Source: Namhaeicola litoreus
Lineage (GTDB): Bacteria > Bacteroidota > Bacteroidia > Flavobacteriales > Flavobacteriaceae
Assembly (NCBI RefSeq): GCF_042679565.1
Contig: NZ_JBHTMY010000001.1
Location: 62,001-126,000, forward strand
Length of the DNA stretch: 64,000 nt
Direction of reading: 5' to 3'
The position numbers and the translations under genes were made by a program. The first letter of the stretch is position 1; each line of letters begins with the position of its first letter. Shown piece after piece: positions 1 to 9,056 of this stretch. The notes under the pieces were generated by a model, which saw only the letters and a program-made list of their open reading frames with translations, was not told the DNA's origin and ran no database searches.

Positions 1-844
1 TACCAATCCTAAGGTTTGGGATGCTGTAAACGATATTTCCAAAATGATACATAAAATTGATCCAAATCATTTAACCACCACGAGTCTTGCGGGTATATCT
101 CAGAATGAAGTGTCACTGATCAAAGAAAGGTGTTCTGATATAGACCTACTTTCAGTTCAAATGTATGGCGAATTATCAAGGCTTCCACAATTAATAAAGG
201 AGTATGGCTGGAAAGGAGCTTACATGGTGACCGAATGGGGAGCCACCGGACATTGGGAAGTGCCAAAAACGAGTTGGGATGTGCCAATTGAAGAAAACAG
301 TACTGTAAAGGCAGCGAATTATTTAAAAAGATATGATAGCGGCATTGCATCAGATCCTGAGCAATGTGTTGGTTCTTACGTTTTTCTATGGGGCCAAAAA
401 CAGGAACGAACACCTACATGGTATGGAATATTTTTAGAGGACGGCAAGGAAACAGAATCAGTTGATGCGATGCATTACATTTGGAATTCAAATTGGCCAT
501 CCAATCGAACACCAAAAATAGTGTCCTTCCTGTTAGATCAAAAAACTGCATACGATAATGTCATATTAGAAGATGGGAAAAACTATAAAGCAAATATTAC
601 AATTGAAGATCATGAAAATGACAAAATCAATTATACGTGGGAAATTTTGCCAGAAAGTACTGACCTTGGAGATGGTGGAGATTATGAATCACGTCCCAAA
701 CCCATCGAAGGTAATTTTATCAGCATGGCTAATGGTCAGTTAGAATTTAAGGCGCCTAAAACAGGAAATTACAGACTATTTGTCTATGCCGATGATGGAA
801 ATAATCATGCAGCAACAGCAAATATACCTTTTAAAGTCAATTAA
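1..844 (+). CDS. Clan GH-A glycoside hydrolase, C-terminal part (partial)
   Basis: The reading frame is open from the first base, so the gene starts upstream of the window and the visible ATG at 44 is internal. About 280 residues are visible. The first part looks like the end of a TIM-barrel glycosidase of the GH2/GH5 type: NPKVWDAV and DPNHLTTT segments, then VTEWGATGHWEVP, where the glutamate of TEWG is placed like the catalytic nucleophile of clan GH-A enzymes, then VGSYVFLWGQKQERTPTWYG. The last ~110 residues (from about NRTPKIVSF) look like an Ig-like beta-sandwich. It lies just ahead of GH3 and GH5 genes on the same strand and probably acts on the same polysaccharide. The exact GH family cannot be fixed without the N-terminus. 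Confidence 0.75.
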   Translation, partial: TNPKVWDAVNDISKMIHKIDPNHLTTTSLAGISQNEVSLIKERCSDIDLLSVQMYGELSRLPQLIKEYGWKGAYMVTEWGATGHWEVPKTSWDVPIEENSTVKAANYLKRYDSGIASDPEQCVGSYVFLWGQKQERTPTWYGIFLEDGKETESVDAMHYIWNSNWPSNRTPKIVSFLLDQKTAYDNVILEDGKNYKANITIEDHENDKINYTWEILPESTDLGDGGDYESRPKPIEGNFISMANGQLEFKAPKTGNYRLFVYADDGNNHAATANIPFKVN

Positions 845-1106
845 AGTTTTTACCTTAAGAAAATACACCCCTCATTTTGTGTGTTTTACAACCCAAAAAT
901 CATGCCCTCATAATTAAAAACAAATTAGGAATTAGATGGATGTATTTCTTCATTATAAAAAAATTTAATTATATGGCTTTCAAGTAAAATAATCTTCTAA
1001 GTGTTTTATCTAGTATGAGAAAAACGATAAGATTAAAACAATTATAACAAAACTATGGTCATTGAAAAATTCAAAATTTTGATCGCCATTTTTAAGTAAA
1101 ATCAAT

Positions 1107-3305
1107 ATGAAAAGTAAAATTGTATTTGGCATTATCACTTTATTTCTTTCGTTTTTTAGCGTTGGGCAGAACTTGTCTCAGAACAAATCGAGGGATTTAA
1201 TAATTGAAGAGAGAATTGATAGTATTATAGGACTGTTGACATTAGAAGAAAAAGTCGCGATGTGTCACGCCCAATCAAAATTTAGTACGCCGGGTGTACC
1301 CAGATTAGGTATTCCTGAAATTTGGATGTCGGATGGTCCTCATGGTGTAAGAGGAGAAATAAACTGGGATAATTGGGGTTATGCAGGTTGGACAAATGAT
1401 TCCATTACCGCTTTTCCAGCACTGACATGCCTCGCGGCTTCTTTTAATCCGAGTCTCGCGAAAGCATATGGTCAAAGTGTAGGAGAAGAGGCTCGCTATA
1501 GAAAAAAAGATGTTTTACTAGGACCTGGTGTTAATATATACAGAACTCCCCTGAACGGAAGAAATTTTGAATACATGGGTGAAGATCCGTTTTTGGCTTC
1601 TACCTTAGTTGTTCCTTATATCCAAGGGGTGCAAGAAAATGGCGTAGCAGCCTGTTTGAAACATTTTGTACTAAATAACCAGGAAAAATGGCGTGGTCAT
1701 ATCAGTGTTGAGGTAAGCGACCGTGCGCTTTATGAAATCTATTTACCCGCTTTTAAAGCAGCTGTTGAACAGGGAAAAGTGTGGGCAGTAATGGGCGCTT
1801 ATAATAAATTTAGAGGTCAGTATTGTAGCCATCACGAACTGCTCATTAATAAAATTCTAAAAAGCGATTGGAAATTTGATGGAGTTTTAATTACAGATTG
1901 GGGCTCTGCACACAATACAAAGGAGGCGGCACTGTATGGTTTAGATATGGAAATGGGCACAGGAACAGATGGCTTAACGAGCACATTAAAAAATGCCTAT
2001 GATAATTACTACCTGGCCTATCCTTTTTTGCAAATGATTAAAAATGGTGAAATAGAAGAGCGATTTTTGGATGAGAAAGTGAAGAGAATTTTACGGTTAA
2101 TGTACCGCACAAATATGAATCCTACCCGTTCCTTTGGAAAAGCAAATAATCAAGAACATCTGGATATAGCCAGAAAAATTGCACAAGAGGGAATTGTTTT
2201 ATTGAAAAATGATAGCGATATATTTCCTATAGACCCAAATAAAAAAATGACAATTGCAATTATAGGTGAAAACGCAACCAGGAAAATGGCACCTGGTGGT
2301 GGGTCTTCAGAACTAAAACCAAAATTTGAGATATCACCACTTCAAGGTATACAAGAAAGATTTAAAAATGCAACAATCTTGCACAGTATGGGATACGCGT
2401 CCGGACCACCGGTGTACGGTAATGTGATCCCTTCAAAATTGAATGCTGACTCTTTAAAATCAGCTGCCATAAACATCGCAAAACAAGCCGATCTCGTTTT
2501 ATTTGTTGGGGGACTAAATAAAAATCACCTTCAAGATTGTGAAGGTGGTGATCGGCTTTCTTATGACTTACCCTTTGGTCAAAATGAAATGATCAATGAA
2601 ATTTCCAACGTAAATAATAATATCGGAGTTGTCCTTATTAGTGGAAATGCCGTTGCCATGCCATGGCTGCCAAAAGTGAAAGGGCTCGTTCAATCCTGGT
2701 ATTTAGGAAGTGAATCTGGTCATGCCTTGGCAGATATTTTAAGTGGAGATGTCAACCCCTCAGGCAAACTCCCTTTTACTTATCCTATAAAATTAACTGA
2801 TAATGGTGCACACTATTTTGGAGAACTTTCATATCCGGGAGACAGCATAAAACAATATTACAAGGAAGATATCTTCGTGGGTTACCGTTGGCATGAACAT
2901 AAAAAAATTACTCCGCAATTTGCTTTTGGTGAAGGGCTTTCTTATACCGATTTTAAAATTGATAATATCGAAATATTAGACAAAACAGTTTCTGCCGAAA
3001 ATCATTTAAAAATCGATTGTGATATAAAAAACATTGGTAGTCGAGAAGGTTCAGAAGTCATTCAAGTGTATGTTGGCAAACCAAAGTCTATTGTAAAGAG
3101 GGCTGTGAAAGAATTGAAAGGATTTGAGAAAGTTTTCCTTAAAAGTGGCGAGAAGAAAACAATTACTATTACCATTGATCCAAAATCTTTGGCTTTTTAC
3201 GATGAAACAATTTCTGACTGGCATCTGGAGAAAGGCGAGTATATCATATATGTGGGAACAGCTTCGAATAAAATTGATCAAAAATTAAAAATCGATGTAC
3301 AATAA
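1107..3305 (+). CDS. bglX: GH3 beta-glucosidase-like glycoside hydrolase, secreted
   Basis: 732 residues with a signal peptide ending near residue 20 (SFFSVGQ). The order is that of GH3 enzymes: N-terminal TIM barrel with VNIYRTPLNGRNFEYMGEDP and KHF (185-187), a catalytic aspartate about D264 in LITDWGSAHNT, an alpha/beta sandwich domain with the GGGSSELKP loop, and a C-terminal fibronectin-III-like domain (from about 640). The family releases glucose or related sugars from the non-reducing ends of beta-linked oligosaccharides; here it probably acts in the periplasm on products of the neighbouring GH5 enzyme. Its last 11 bases overlap the next gene, so the two are translationally linked. Substrate linkage is not certain, and the symbol is only by similarity to the GH3 BglX type. 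Confidence 0.9.
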   Translation: MKSKIVFGIITLFLSFFSVGQNLSQNKSRDLIIEERIDSIIGLLTLEEKVAMCHAQSKFSTPGVPRLGIPEIWMSDGPHGVRGEINWDNWGYAGWTNDSITAFPALTCLAASFNPSLAKAYGQSVGEEARYRKKDVLLGPGVNIYRTPLNGRNFEYMGEDPFLASTLVVPYIQGVQENGVAACLKHFVLNNQEKWRGHISVEVSDRALYEIYLPAFKAAVEQGKVWAVMGAYNKFRGQYCSHHELLINKILKSDWKFDGVLITDWGSAHNTKEAALYGLDMEMGTGTDGLTSTLKNAYDNYYLAYPFLQMIKNGEIEERFLDEKVKRILRLMYRTNMNPTRSFGKANNQEHLDIARKIAQEGIVLLKNDSDIFPIDPNKKMTIAIIGENATRKMAPGGGSSELKPKFEISPLQGIQERFKNATILHSMGYASGPPVYGNVIPSKLNADSLKSAAINIAKQADLVLFVGGLNKNHLQDCEGGDRLSYDLPFGQNEMINEISNVNNNIGVVLISGNAVAMPWLPKVKGLVQSWYLGSESGHALADILSGDVNPSGKLPFTYPIKLTDNGAHYFGELSYPGDSIKQYYKEDIFVGYRWHEHKKITPQFAFGEGLSYTDFKIDNIEILDKTVSAENHLKIDCDIKNIGSREGSEVIQVYVGKPKSIVKRAVKELKGFEKVFLKSGEKKTITITIDPKSLAFYDETISDWHLEKGEYIIYVGTASNKIDQKLKIDVQ

Positions 3306-4635
3306 AGTTTTTCTTAGAATTGGCTTAGTTTTTTTTCTTTTTATCACAAATCATATCGAAGTTTTTGCTCAGATAAAAGAAAATAAAGTATCAAAATCTG
3401 AGGATCATATTTTATCGCGGGCTGAATACGTAAATAAATTAGAAGGTTTTTGGTTGGGACAATGCATTGCGAATTGGACAGGTTTAATCACCGAAATGGA
3501 TAAAATTGGAAATATCGGAGAGATTAAAACGGGTGATTTTTATACTCGAAACAATTGGGGTAAAGCCGATCAGCCCAGTATTTGGGGAGAAGGAGTTCCT
3601 AGCAATTTATCGCCAACCATTGATTTTATTTTTGCTAAACCGGATAGTATTTGGGGGGCAGATGATGATACGGATATAGAATATATGTACCAACACCTTC
3701 TATTGAATTACAAAACAAGTATGCTTTCGGGGGAACAAATTAGAGAAGGTTGGCTAAAACATATCAAACAAGAGGAGGAAAATTATTTGTGGGTTTCAAA
3801 TCAACAAGCCTTTGATCTTATGAAAAAGGGAGTGATACCACCGGAAACAGGATCAGCTAAAAACAACCCTCAATATGATATGATCGATGCACAGCTCACC
3901 ACAGAAATTTTCGGACTCTTCGCTCCTACTCGTCCGGATATTGCTTTAAAAATGGCGAGACTACCCATACAAACTGTGGCCAGAGAAAATGCAGAAAAAA
4001 TATCGCAGTTTTATGTCATCATGCATGCGTTGGCAAGTTCACCTTCAACATTGCCCATTAAAAACCGACTGCAAAACATGGCAGAGGAAGCAAAAATGGT
4101 ATTCCCGAAAGATTCCTACATGTGGCATATGTACGATTTTGTAAAAAGGAATTATGATGCGAAAGTACCTTGGGAAAGAACGAGAGACCAACTCTATGAA
4201 AAATATCAGGTAAACCAAGAAAATGGTTACGGTATTACATCTCAGAATTTATATTGCAACGGATGCTTTGCCGCAGGTATTAATTTTGGAGCGAGTTTAA
4301 TCAGTCTATTTTACGGAGAAGGAGATTTTAAGGAAACTGTAAAAATTGGTGTTCTCACGGGTTGGGATTCTGATAACCCAACGGCTACATGGGGAGGTCT
4401 GATTGGTTTTATGATCGGCAAAGAGGGAATTGAAAAAACATTCGGACAAAAATTTTCTGATCAATTTAACATTCACAGAACAAGAATTAATTTTCCTAAT
4501 GATGGAGTTGATCATTTTCCTTCAATGGCACAGAAAGGGATAGAAATTATTGATAGAGTAGTGATTGAGGAAATGCACGGAAATATTGATTTTGAGAACA
4601 ACAATTGGATTATTCCTCAAATCATTATAAAATAA
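3295..4635 (+). CDS. ADP-ribosylglycohydrolase-fold secreted protein
   Basis: 446 residues with an N-terminal signal peptide (cleavage near VFAQ, residue 26). It has the two acidic clusters of the ADP-ribosylglycohydrolase (DraG/ARH) fold: GADDDTD at about 121-127 and GWDSDNPTATWGG at about 356-368, which in the family bind a pair of divalent metals. The second cluster has Asn where classical members have Thr, as in the subgroup common in Bacteroidota sugar loci. The gene overlaps the GH3 stop by 11 bp and is followed 13 bp later by an EEP-fold gene, so it is a member of the glycosidase operon. True ADP-ribose substrates are unlikely in the periplasm; hydrolysis of another N- or O-glycosidic bond is an inference. 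Fold is fairly sure, function unknown. Confidence 0.75.
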   Translation: MYNKVFLRIGLVFFLFITNHIEVFAQIKENKVSKSEDHILSRAEYVNKLEGFWLGQCIANWTGLITEMDKIGNIGEIKTGDFYTRNNWGKADQPSIWGEGVPSNLSPTIDFIFAKPDSIWGADDDTDIEYMYQHLLLNYKTSMLSGEQIREGWLKHIKQEEENYLWVSNQQAFDLMKKGVIPPETGSAKNNPQYDMIDAQLTTEIFGLFAPTRPDIALKMARLPIQTVARENAEKISQFYVIMHALASSPSTLPIKNRLQNMAEEAKMVFPKDSYMWHMYDFVKRNYDAKVPWERTRDQLYEKYQVNQENGYGITSQNLYCNGCFAAGINFGASLISLFYGEGDFKETVKIGVLTGWDSDNPTATWGGLIGFMIGKEGIEKTFGQKFSDQFNIHRTRINFPNDGVDHFPSMAQKGIEIIDRVVIEEMHGNIDFENNNWIIPQIIIK

Positions 4636-4648
4636 AGTAAATCTTGTT

Positions 4649-5506
4649 ATGAAATTTTCAAATCGACATGTTCAATTTTATCTAGTTTTACTGGCGTGTA
4701 CCATTTTTACTCATCTACAGGCACAAGAAATGAAAGTAATGACCTTCAATATCCGCTATGCAACAGCGAATGACAAAGAAAATCAATGGGAACTGCGAAA
4801 AGAAGAATTAGCGGATCTTTTGGTTAAGAACAGACCAGATATTTTTGGAATCCAAGAGGGTTTAAAATTTCAACTGGATTTTATTGAAAAGAAACTAAAA
4901 CAATATACCTATTTTGGTGTTGCTCGGGAAGATGGAAAGGAGTCTGGAGAATATTCTCCCATCTTCTTTGACACAACCAAATATACTTTGATTGAAGAAT
5001 CCACCTTTTGGTTGGCAGAAAATACTTCTTGCTGTAACATCGGCTGGGATGCGGCACATAAAAGAATTTGTACTTATGGTCTTTTTAAAGAAAAATCATC
5101 AAAAAATAATTTTTGGGTTTTTAACACGCATTTTGATCACAAAGGTGAGATAGCCAGGCAAAAAGAAGCAGAATTGATCCTGAAACAAATAGAAAAAATA
5201 AATCATGAGAAATTTCCTGTTGTCCTCATGGGCGATTTTAATGCCCTACCTGATAGTGAACCTATTTTAAAAATCAAAGCAAAAATGAAAGACGGATTGG
5301 AATTTACTTCCAACGATTTTATGGGAAAGATAGGTACTTTTAATAATTTTGACCCAAATTATCCTGAAGACGTGAGAATCGATTACATATTTGTAAAAGA
5401 TTTTGAGGTTTTAACTTATCAACACATCAAAGATAAAAGGAAAAACGGCTTATTTATTTCAGATCATTTTCCTGTTGTTGTAAATATATTCCCTTCCAAT
5501 CCATAA
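4649..5506 (+). CDS. Endonuclease/exonuclease/phosphatase family protein, secreted
   Basis: 285 residues with a signal peptide (to about HLQAQ, residue 26). The EEP-fold motifs are all present: MTFNIRY near residue 33, GIQEG near 71 with the metal-binding Glu, NTHFDH, MGDFNALPDS near 199, and the terminal SDHFPV with the catalytic Asp-His. Family members hydrolyse phosphodiesters or phosphomonoesters with magnesium. Secreted copies such as this are common in Bacteroidota polysaccharide loci, where they may remove phosphate or phosphodiester groups from glycans; that role is inferred from position. It lies 13 bp after the preceding gene and 29 bp before the GH5 gene. Confidence 0.85.
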   Translation: MKFSNRHVQFYLVLLACTIFTHLQAQEMKVMTFNIRYATANDKENQWELRKEELADLLVKNRPDIFGIQEGLKFQLDFIEKKLKQYTYFGVAREDGKESGEYSPIFFDTTKYTLIEESTFWLAENTSCCNIGWDAAHKRICTYGLFKEKSSKNNFWVFNTHFDHKGEIARQKEAELILKQIEKINHEKFPVVLMGDFNALPDSEPILKIKAKMKDGLEFTSNDFMGKIGTFNNFDPNYPEDVRIDYIFVKDFEVLTYQHIKDKRKNGLFISDHFPVVVNIFPSNP

Positions 5507-5535
5507 AAAATTAAAGCATCCTAAAACATTCCGCC

Positions 5536-6807
5536 ATGCATCTACAAAGAAATTATTTATTTATCCTCTTCATTATGGTAAGTTTCATTTCTTGTAAAAA
5601 AACAGAAAAGGATACACTTGTTCAGTCTGATAAGATGAAATCCTTTTTAAGGACAGATGGCCAAAATATCCTTGATGAAAATGGTAATACCATCATTTTA
5701 AAAGGAACCAATTTAGGGAATTGGTTAGTCCCTGAAGGATATATGTTCAAAATGGAGCAGGTAAATTCTCCCCGAAAAATTGATGAATTGTTATATGAGT
5801 TGGTGGGTCCTGATAGTCTACGAGTATTTTGGGAAGGTTTTTTGGACCATTACATCACCCATGAAGACATCAAATATTTGAAAAGAATTGGCTGCAATCA
5901 TATACGCCTGCCATTTCATTATAAACTGTTCACCGATGAACTTTACATGGGTAAAAAAAATGCTGGCTTTAAATATTTTGACAGGATCATTGATTGGTGT
6001 AAGCAGGAAAACTTGTACGTCTTATTGGATATGCATTGCGCCCCTGGCGGCCAAACGGGAGACAACATCGATGATAGTTATGGCTATCCCTATCTTTTTA
6101 AAAGCCAATCATCTCAAGACCTTATGACCGAAATCTGGGTTAAAATAGCCCAGAAATATGCTGATGAACCCATCGTACTGGGTTATGATCTCATGAATGA
6201 ACCCATTGCTCATTACTTTGAAAACGAACTGGATACTTTGAATCGTTCGTTGTTTGAGTTGTACAAAAGAATTACTAAGGAAGTTCGACGGGTTGACCAA
6301 AACCATATGATCTTTTTAAATGGTTCGGTTTGGAGTACGAATTTTAATGTTTTTGAAACAATATTTGATGAGAATATCGTTTATGAATTTCACAAATACT
6401 GGTTCGATGTAAATCAAGAAGCTATTCAAACTTACATAGATTTTGGTCTGAAAAACAAAGTCCCTATTTACATCGGAGAAACAGGTGAGAATTCGGATGA
6501 TTGGGTGCATGATTTCAGAACCTTACTTGATAAGAATAACATTGGTTGGTGCTTCTGGCCCTATAAAAAAATGAACAATCTAAGTGGTATCATGAATTTT
6601 CCAGAACCGAAAGATTACCATTTTATCTCAGATTTTGCCAAAAGCAATCGTTCAAGTTATGCTGAAATAAGGAAAAACAAACCAGATTCAGACAAGGTCC
6701 AGTTGGCTCTGAATGAATTTCTGGAAAATTGTAAATACGAAAACTGTTTTGTTAATACAGGTTATACAAAAGCACTGAATTTTAAAATTGAGCCATCAGA
6801 AAAATAG
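5536..6807 (+). CDS. GH5 family glycoside hydrolase lipoprotein
   Basis: 423 residues. The N-terminus is a lipoprotein signal with the lipidated Cys at about 20 (MVSFISCKK), so it is probably surface or periplasmic and membrane-anchored. The TIM barrel has GTNLGNWLVPEGY, HIRLPFHY, LLDMHCAPGGQ, the acid/base in YDLMNEP (about E222), FHKYW, and the nucleophile in IYIGETG (about E315), which is the GH5 pattern seen in exo-beta-1,3-glucanase and beta-1,6-glucanase-like subfamilies. A beta-glucan substrate is therefore likely, and it would give oligosaccharides for the GH3 enzyme upstream. The subfamily is not certain. Confidence 0.88.
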   Translation: MHLQRNYLFILFIMVSFISCKKTEKDTLVQSDKMKSFLRTDGQNILDENGNTIILKGTNLGNWLVPEGYMFKMEQVNSPRKIDELLYELVGPDSLRVFWEGFLDHYITHEDIKYLKRIGCNHIRLPFHYKLFTDELYMGKKNAGFKYFDRIIDWCKQENLYVLLDMHCAPGGQTGDNIDDSYGYPYLFKSQSSQDLMTEIWVKIAQKYADEPIVLGYDLMNEPIAHYFENELDTLNRSLFELYKRITKEVRRVDQNHMIFLNGSVWSTNFNVFETIFDENIVYEFHKYWFDVNQEAIQTYIDFGLKNKVPIYIGETGENSDDWVHDFRTLLDKNNIGWCFWPYKKMNNLSGIMNFPEPKDYHFISDFAKSNRSSYAEIRKNKPDSDKVQLALNEFLENCKYENCFVNTGYTKALNFKIEPSEK

Positions 6808-6951
6808 TTCCAAAATTAGGAAGTCCTATGGTGTAAAAAGTAGATCTGAACCGTTTTATTAACTTAAAACTTGTATGCTAAAAAAAGGCACAACATATTT
6901 ACAACTGAAGTACGAATCATTGAAAGAATATTCAACCCTAACAAAAAATAT

Positions 6952-8487
6952 ATGTCCAAATTTACCTATACCTTTTTTGATCTAATCAAAATCAAACTAA
7001 TCTATTTTTTATTTGGCTTTCTCCTTATCTCCTGCGGGGATGACGGTAATTCAAATGATCCGGAAGCTAATGGTACCACCATCACCTCCTTTACATTTTT
7101 GCCTTCTGAAAACCCCAGTATTGGAACCAGTGAAGGCATGGAAATTGAAGATGACAAAATCATTGGAACACTTCCTGTATATGCAGATATGGAAAATCTA
7201 GTAGCCAGATTTGAGCATACAGGTGCTGAGGTAATTGTGAATAATTTTCCTCAGCAGAGTGGAAAAACTGCCAATGATTTTACTAAAACACTCAACTACA
7301 CCGTAAAATCTAAAAATGGAGAAACTAGGGTTTACGAAGTAAATTTAGATAGATTTACAGGTTTACCTATCGTTTATATCAACACCCTTGGAAGTCAGGC
7401 CATAGATTCTAAAGATGACTATCGTGAGGGAAGTATACAAATTGATGGCAACAAGAATTTTGCGAATTTAGGGAATAGTGAAATGAAAATTAGGGGAAGG
7501 GGTAATTCTACCTGGTGGGTTCATCCTAAAAAGCCCTATCAACTCAATTTTTCAGATAAAACTGAAATGCTGGGTATGCCCAAGGACAAAAAATGGATCT
7601 TTTTAGCTGAGTATTCGGATAAAACTTTGCTGCGCAATCGAATTGCTTTTGAATTGGGTCATATGAGCAAATTAGATTGGACACCTCAATCTGCGTTTGC
7701 GGAAGTGATGGTAAATAATGAATATATGGGCACCTACCACATTAGCCAGAAAGTCGAAGAAGGTGATTTTCGTGTCGCGTTAGGAGATGATGGCTACTTA
7801 TTAGAAATTGATCAATTGGACAGATTAGATCCCGATGATGTTTATTTTAGAACGAACTCTTTCTTAATCAATATTAAAGAACCTTCTTTAGACTATGAAA
7901 GTACGGCATATACCTACATTAAAGATTATATCAATGACTTCGAAAATACGCTTTTTAGTAATAATTTTAAAGACCCGATTCACGGTTATCAAAAATATGT
8001 AAACCTGGATAGTTTTATAGATTGGTATTTGATCAGTGAGATAAGTAAAAATCAGGATTCTAAAGACTTTTCGAGTATTTTTCTCAATGTTATGCCTGGC
8101 GAAAAGATAAAAATGGGTCCTCTTTGGGATTTTGATCTCGCATTTGGAAATGTAGATTATTCAGATGCAACAAAACCCACCGGATTTTGGGTAAAAGATC
8201 ATAAATGGTACAGCAGACTGTTTGAAGATCCTGCTTTTGTTGAGTTGGTTAAGGAGCGTTTCAAATATTTTAGGCAAAATGAAAGCCTAATCCTTCAAAA
8301 AATTGATGACCAAGCGAATTATCTTAAATGGGCTCAAGAAGAAAATGATAAAAAATGGAATCTTTTCGGAAATTATGTTTGGCCAAACCCGGTTGTTTTT
8401 GATACTTATCAAGAAGAGGTGGATCATCTAAAATCTTGGTATAAAGAGAGAATGAATTGGTTGGAAGGAGCCTTTAATTCGCTCTAG
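6952..8487 (+). CDS. CotH kinase family lipoprotein
   Basis: The open frame extends upstream to a TTG at 6871, but the ATG at 6952 (MSKFTYTF) gives a better start, placing a lipobox (FLLISCGDDG) in the usual position. About 511 residues. After a ~110-residue beta-rich N-terminal domain comes a CotH domain: KIRGRGNSTW, KKPYQLNF, MGTYHISQKVEEGDF, LLEID and the acidic GPLWDFDLAFGN near the C-terminus. CotH of Bacillus is an atypical protein kinase of spore coat proteins; secreted Bacteroidota homologues are common in glycan loci and their targets are unknown. The gene is last in the + strand glycosidase cluster, 144 bp after GH5, so it may have its own promoter. Confidence 0.82.
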   Translation: MSKFTYTFFDLIKIKLIYFLFGFLLISCGDDGNSNDPEANGTTITSFTFLPSENPSIGTSEGMEIEDDKIIGTLPVYADMENLVARFEHTGAEVIVNNFPQQSGKTANDFTKTLNYTVKSKNGETRVYEVNLDRFTGLPIVYINTLGSQAIDSKDDYREGSIQIDGNKNFANLGNSEMKIRGRGNSTWWVHPKKPYQLNFSDKTEMLGMPKDKKWIFLAEYSDKTLLRNRIAFELGHMSKLDWTPQSAFAEVMVNNEYMGTYHISQKVEEGDFRVALGDDGYLLEIDQLDRLDPDDVYFRTNSFLINIKEPSLDYESTAYTYIKDYINDFENTLFSNNFKDPIHGYQKYVNLDSFIDWYLISEISKNQDSKDFSSIFLNVMPGEKIKMGPLWDFDLAFGNVDYSDATKPTGFWVKDHKWYSRLFEDPAFVELVKERFKYFRQNESLILQKIDDQANYLKWAQEENDKKWNLFGNYVWPNPVVFDTYQEEVDHLKSWYKERMNWLEGAFNSL

Positions 8488-8507
8488 TTGAATCGATAAA
8501 ATGTAAA

Positions 8508-8957
8508 TTAATCCCAAACGAAACGCCAGTCGCCGTTATTCTGTTTTTTCCAAACAGTATGAAAAAATCCTTCATCGGTAATAACTACTCCCAGAGAATC
8601 GGTAGATCGGAAGACATACTTTCCGTAGGTATAGCCTAAATCACCTGAATTGGACACCTCTACAAAATCCGGTTTCCAAGTAAGGCTAACTTTTTTATCC
8701 GAATTGCTATTTTCTTCAAAATAGGATTGTAGTGATTTTTTTCCTTTGATCATTTTTTTTCCCCTCATCAAGACAGCGTCTTCGGCCGCATAAAAAAGAA
8801 AAGCTTTTTTAATCCCCTCCTTTTGCGCCATTTCAGCAAATTCCCCCTCAACTTTTAGAATTTCGTTCTTAGAATTCTCCACAATATTATCTCCTATTTG
8901 CTTTTTACAAGAAATTAAAAGTGTCAATAAAACGAGCGTTACATACGGAATTTTCAT
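8508..8957 (-). CDS. DUF4440/SnoaL-like lipoprotein
   Basis: 149 residues with a lipoprotein signal (LLTLLISCKKQ). The rest has the pattern of the SnoaL-like cone-shaped alpha/beta fold: KVEGEFAEMAQKEG, FYAAEDAVLMRGKKMIKGK, LGYTYGKYVF, and a C-terminal VWKKQNNGDWRFVWD, which is the usual end of DUF4440 proteins. Family members bind small molecules or are structural; no catalytic role can be assigned. It lies convergent to the CotH gene, with its stop codon 20 bp from that gene's stop. Confidence 0.8.
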   Translation of the reverse strand: MKIPYVTLVLLTLLISCKKQIGDNIVENSKNEILKVEGEFAEMAQKEGIKKAFLFYAAEDAVLMRGKKMIKGKKSLQSYFEENSNSDKKVSLTWKPDFVEVSNSGDLGYTYGKYVFRSTDSLGVVITDEGFFHTVWKKQNNGDWRFVWD

Positions 8958-9056
8958 TTATAATTCATTTGTTTGTTTCAATTGGTCTGTACCCTATTTT
9001 TAATCAAACACAAAATTATACGATTTTCAAAGTGGGCAAATAATTTGCTCAAAGGA

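Noticed and set aside
845..1106. Possible small gene or RNA in the gap before the GH3 gene
   Set aside because: AT-rich with no credible frame, hairpin or known RNA motif; probably leader and promoter DNA only.
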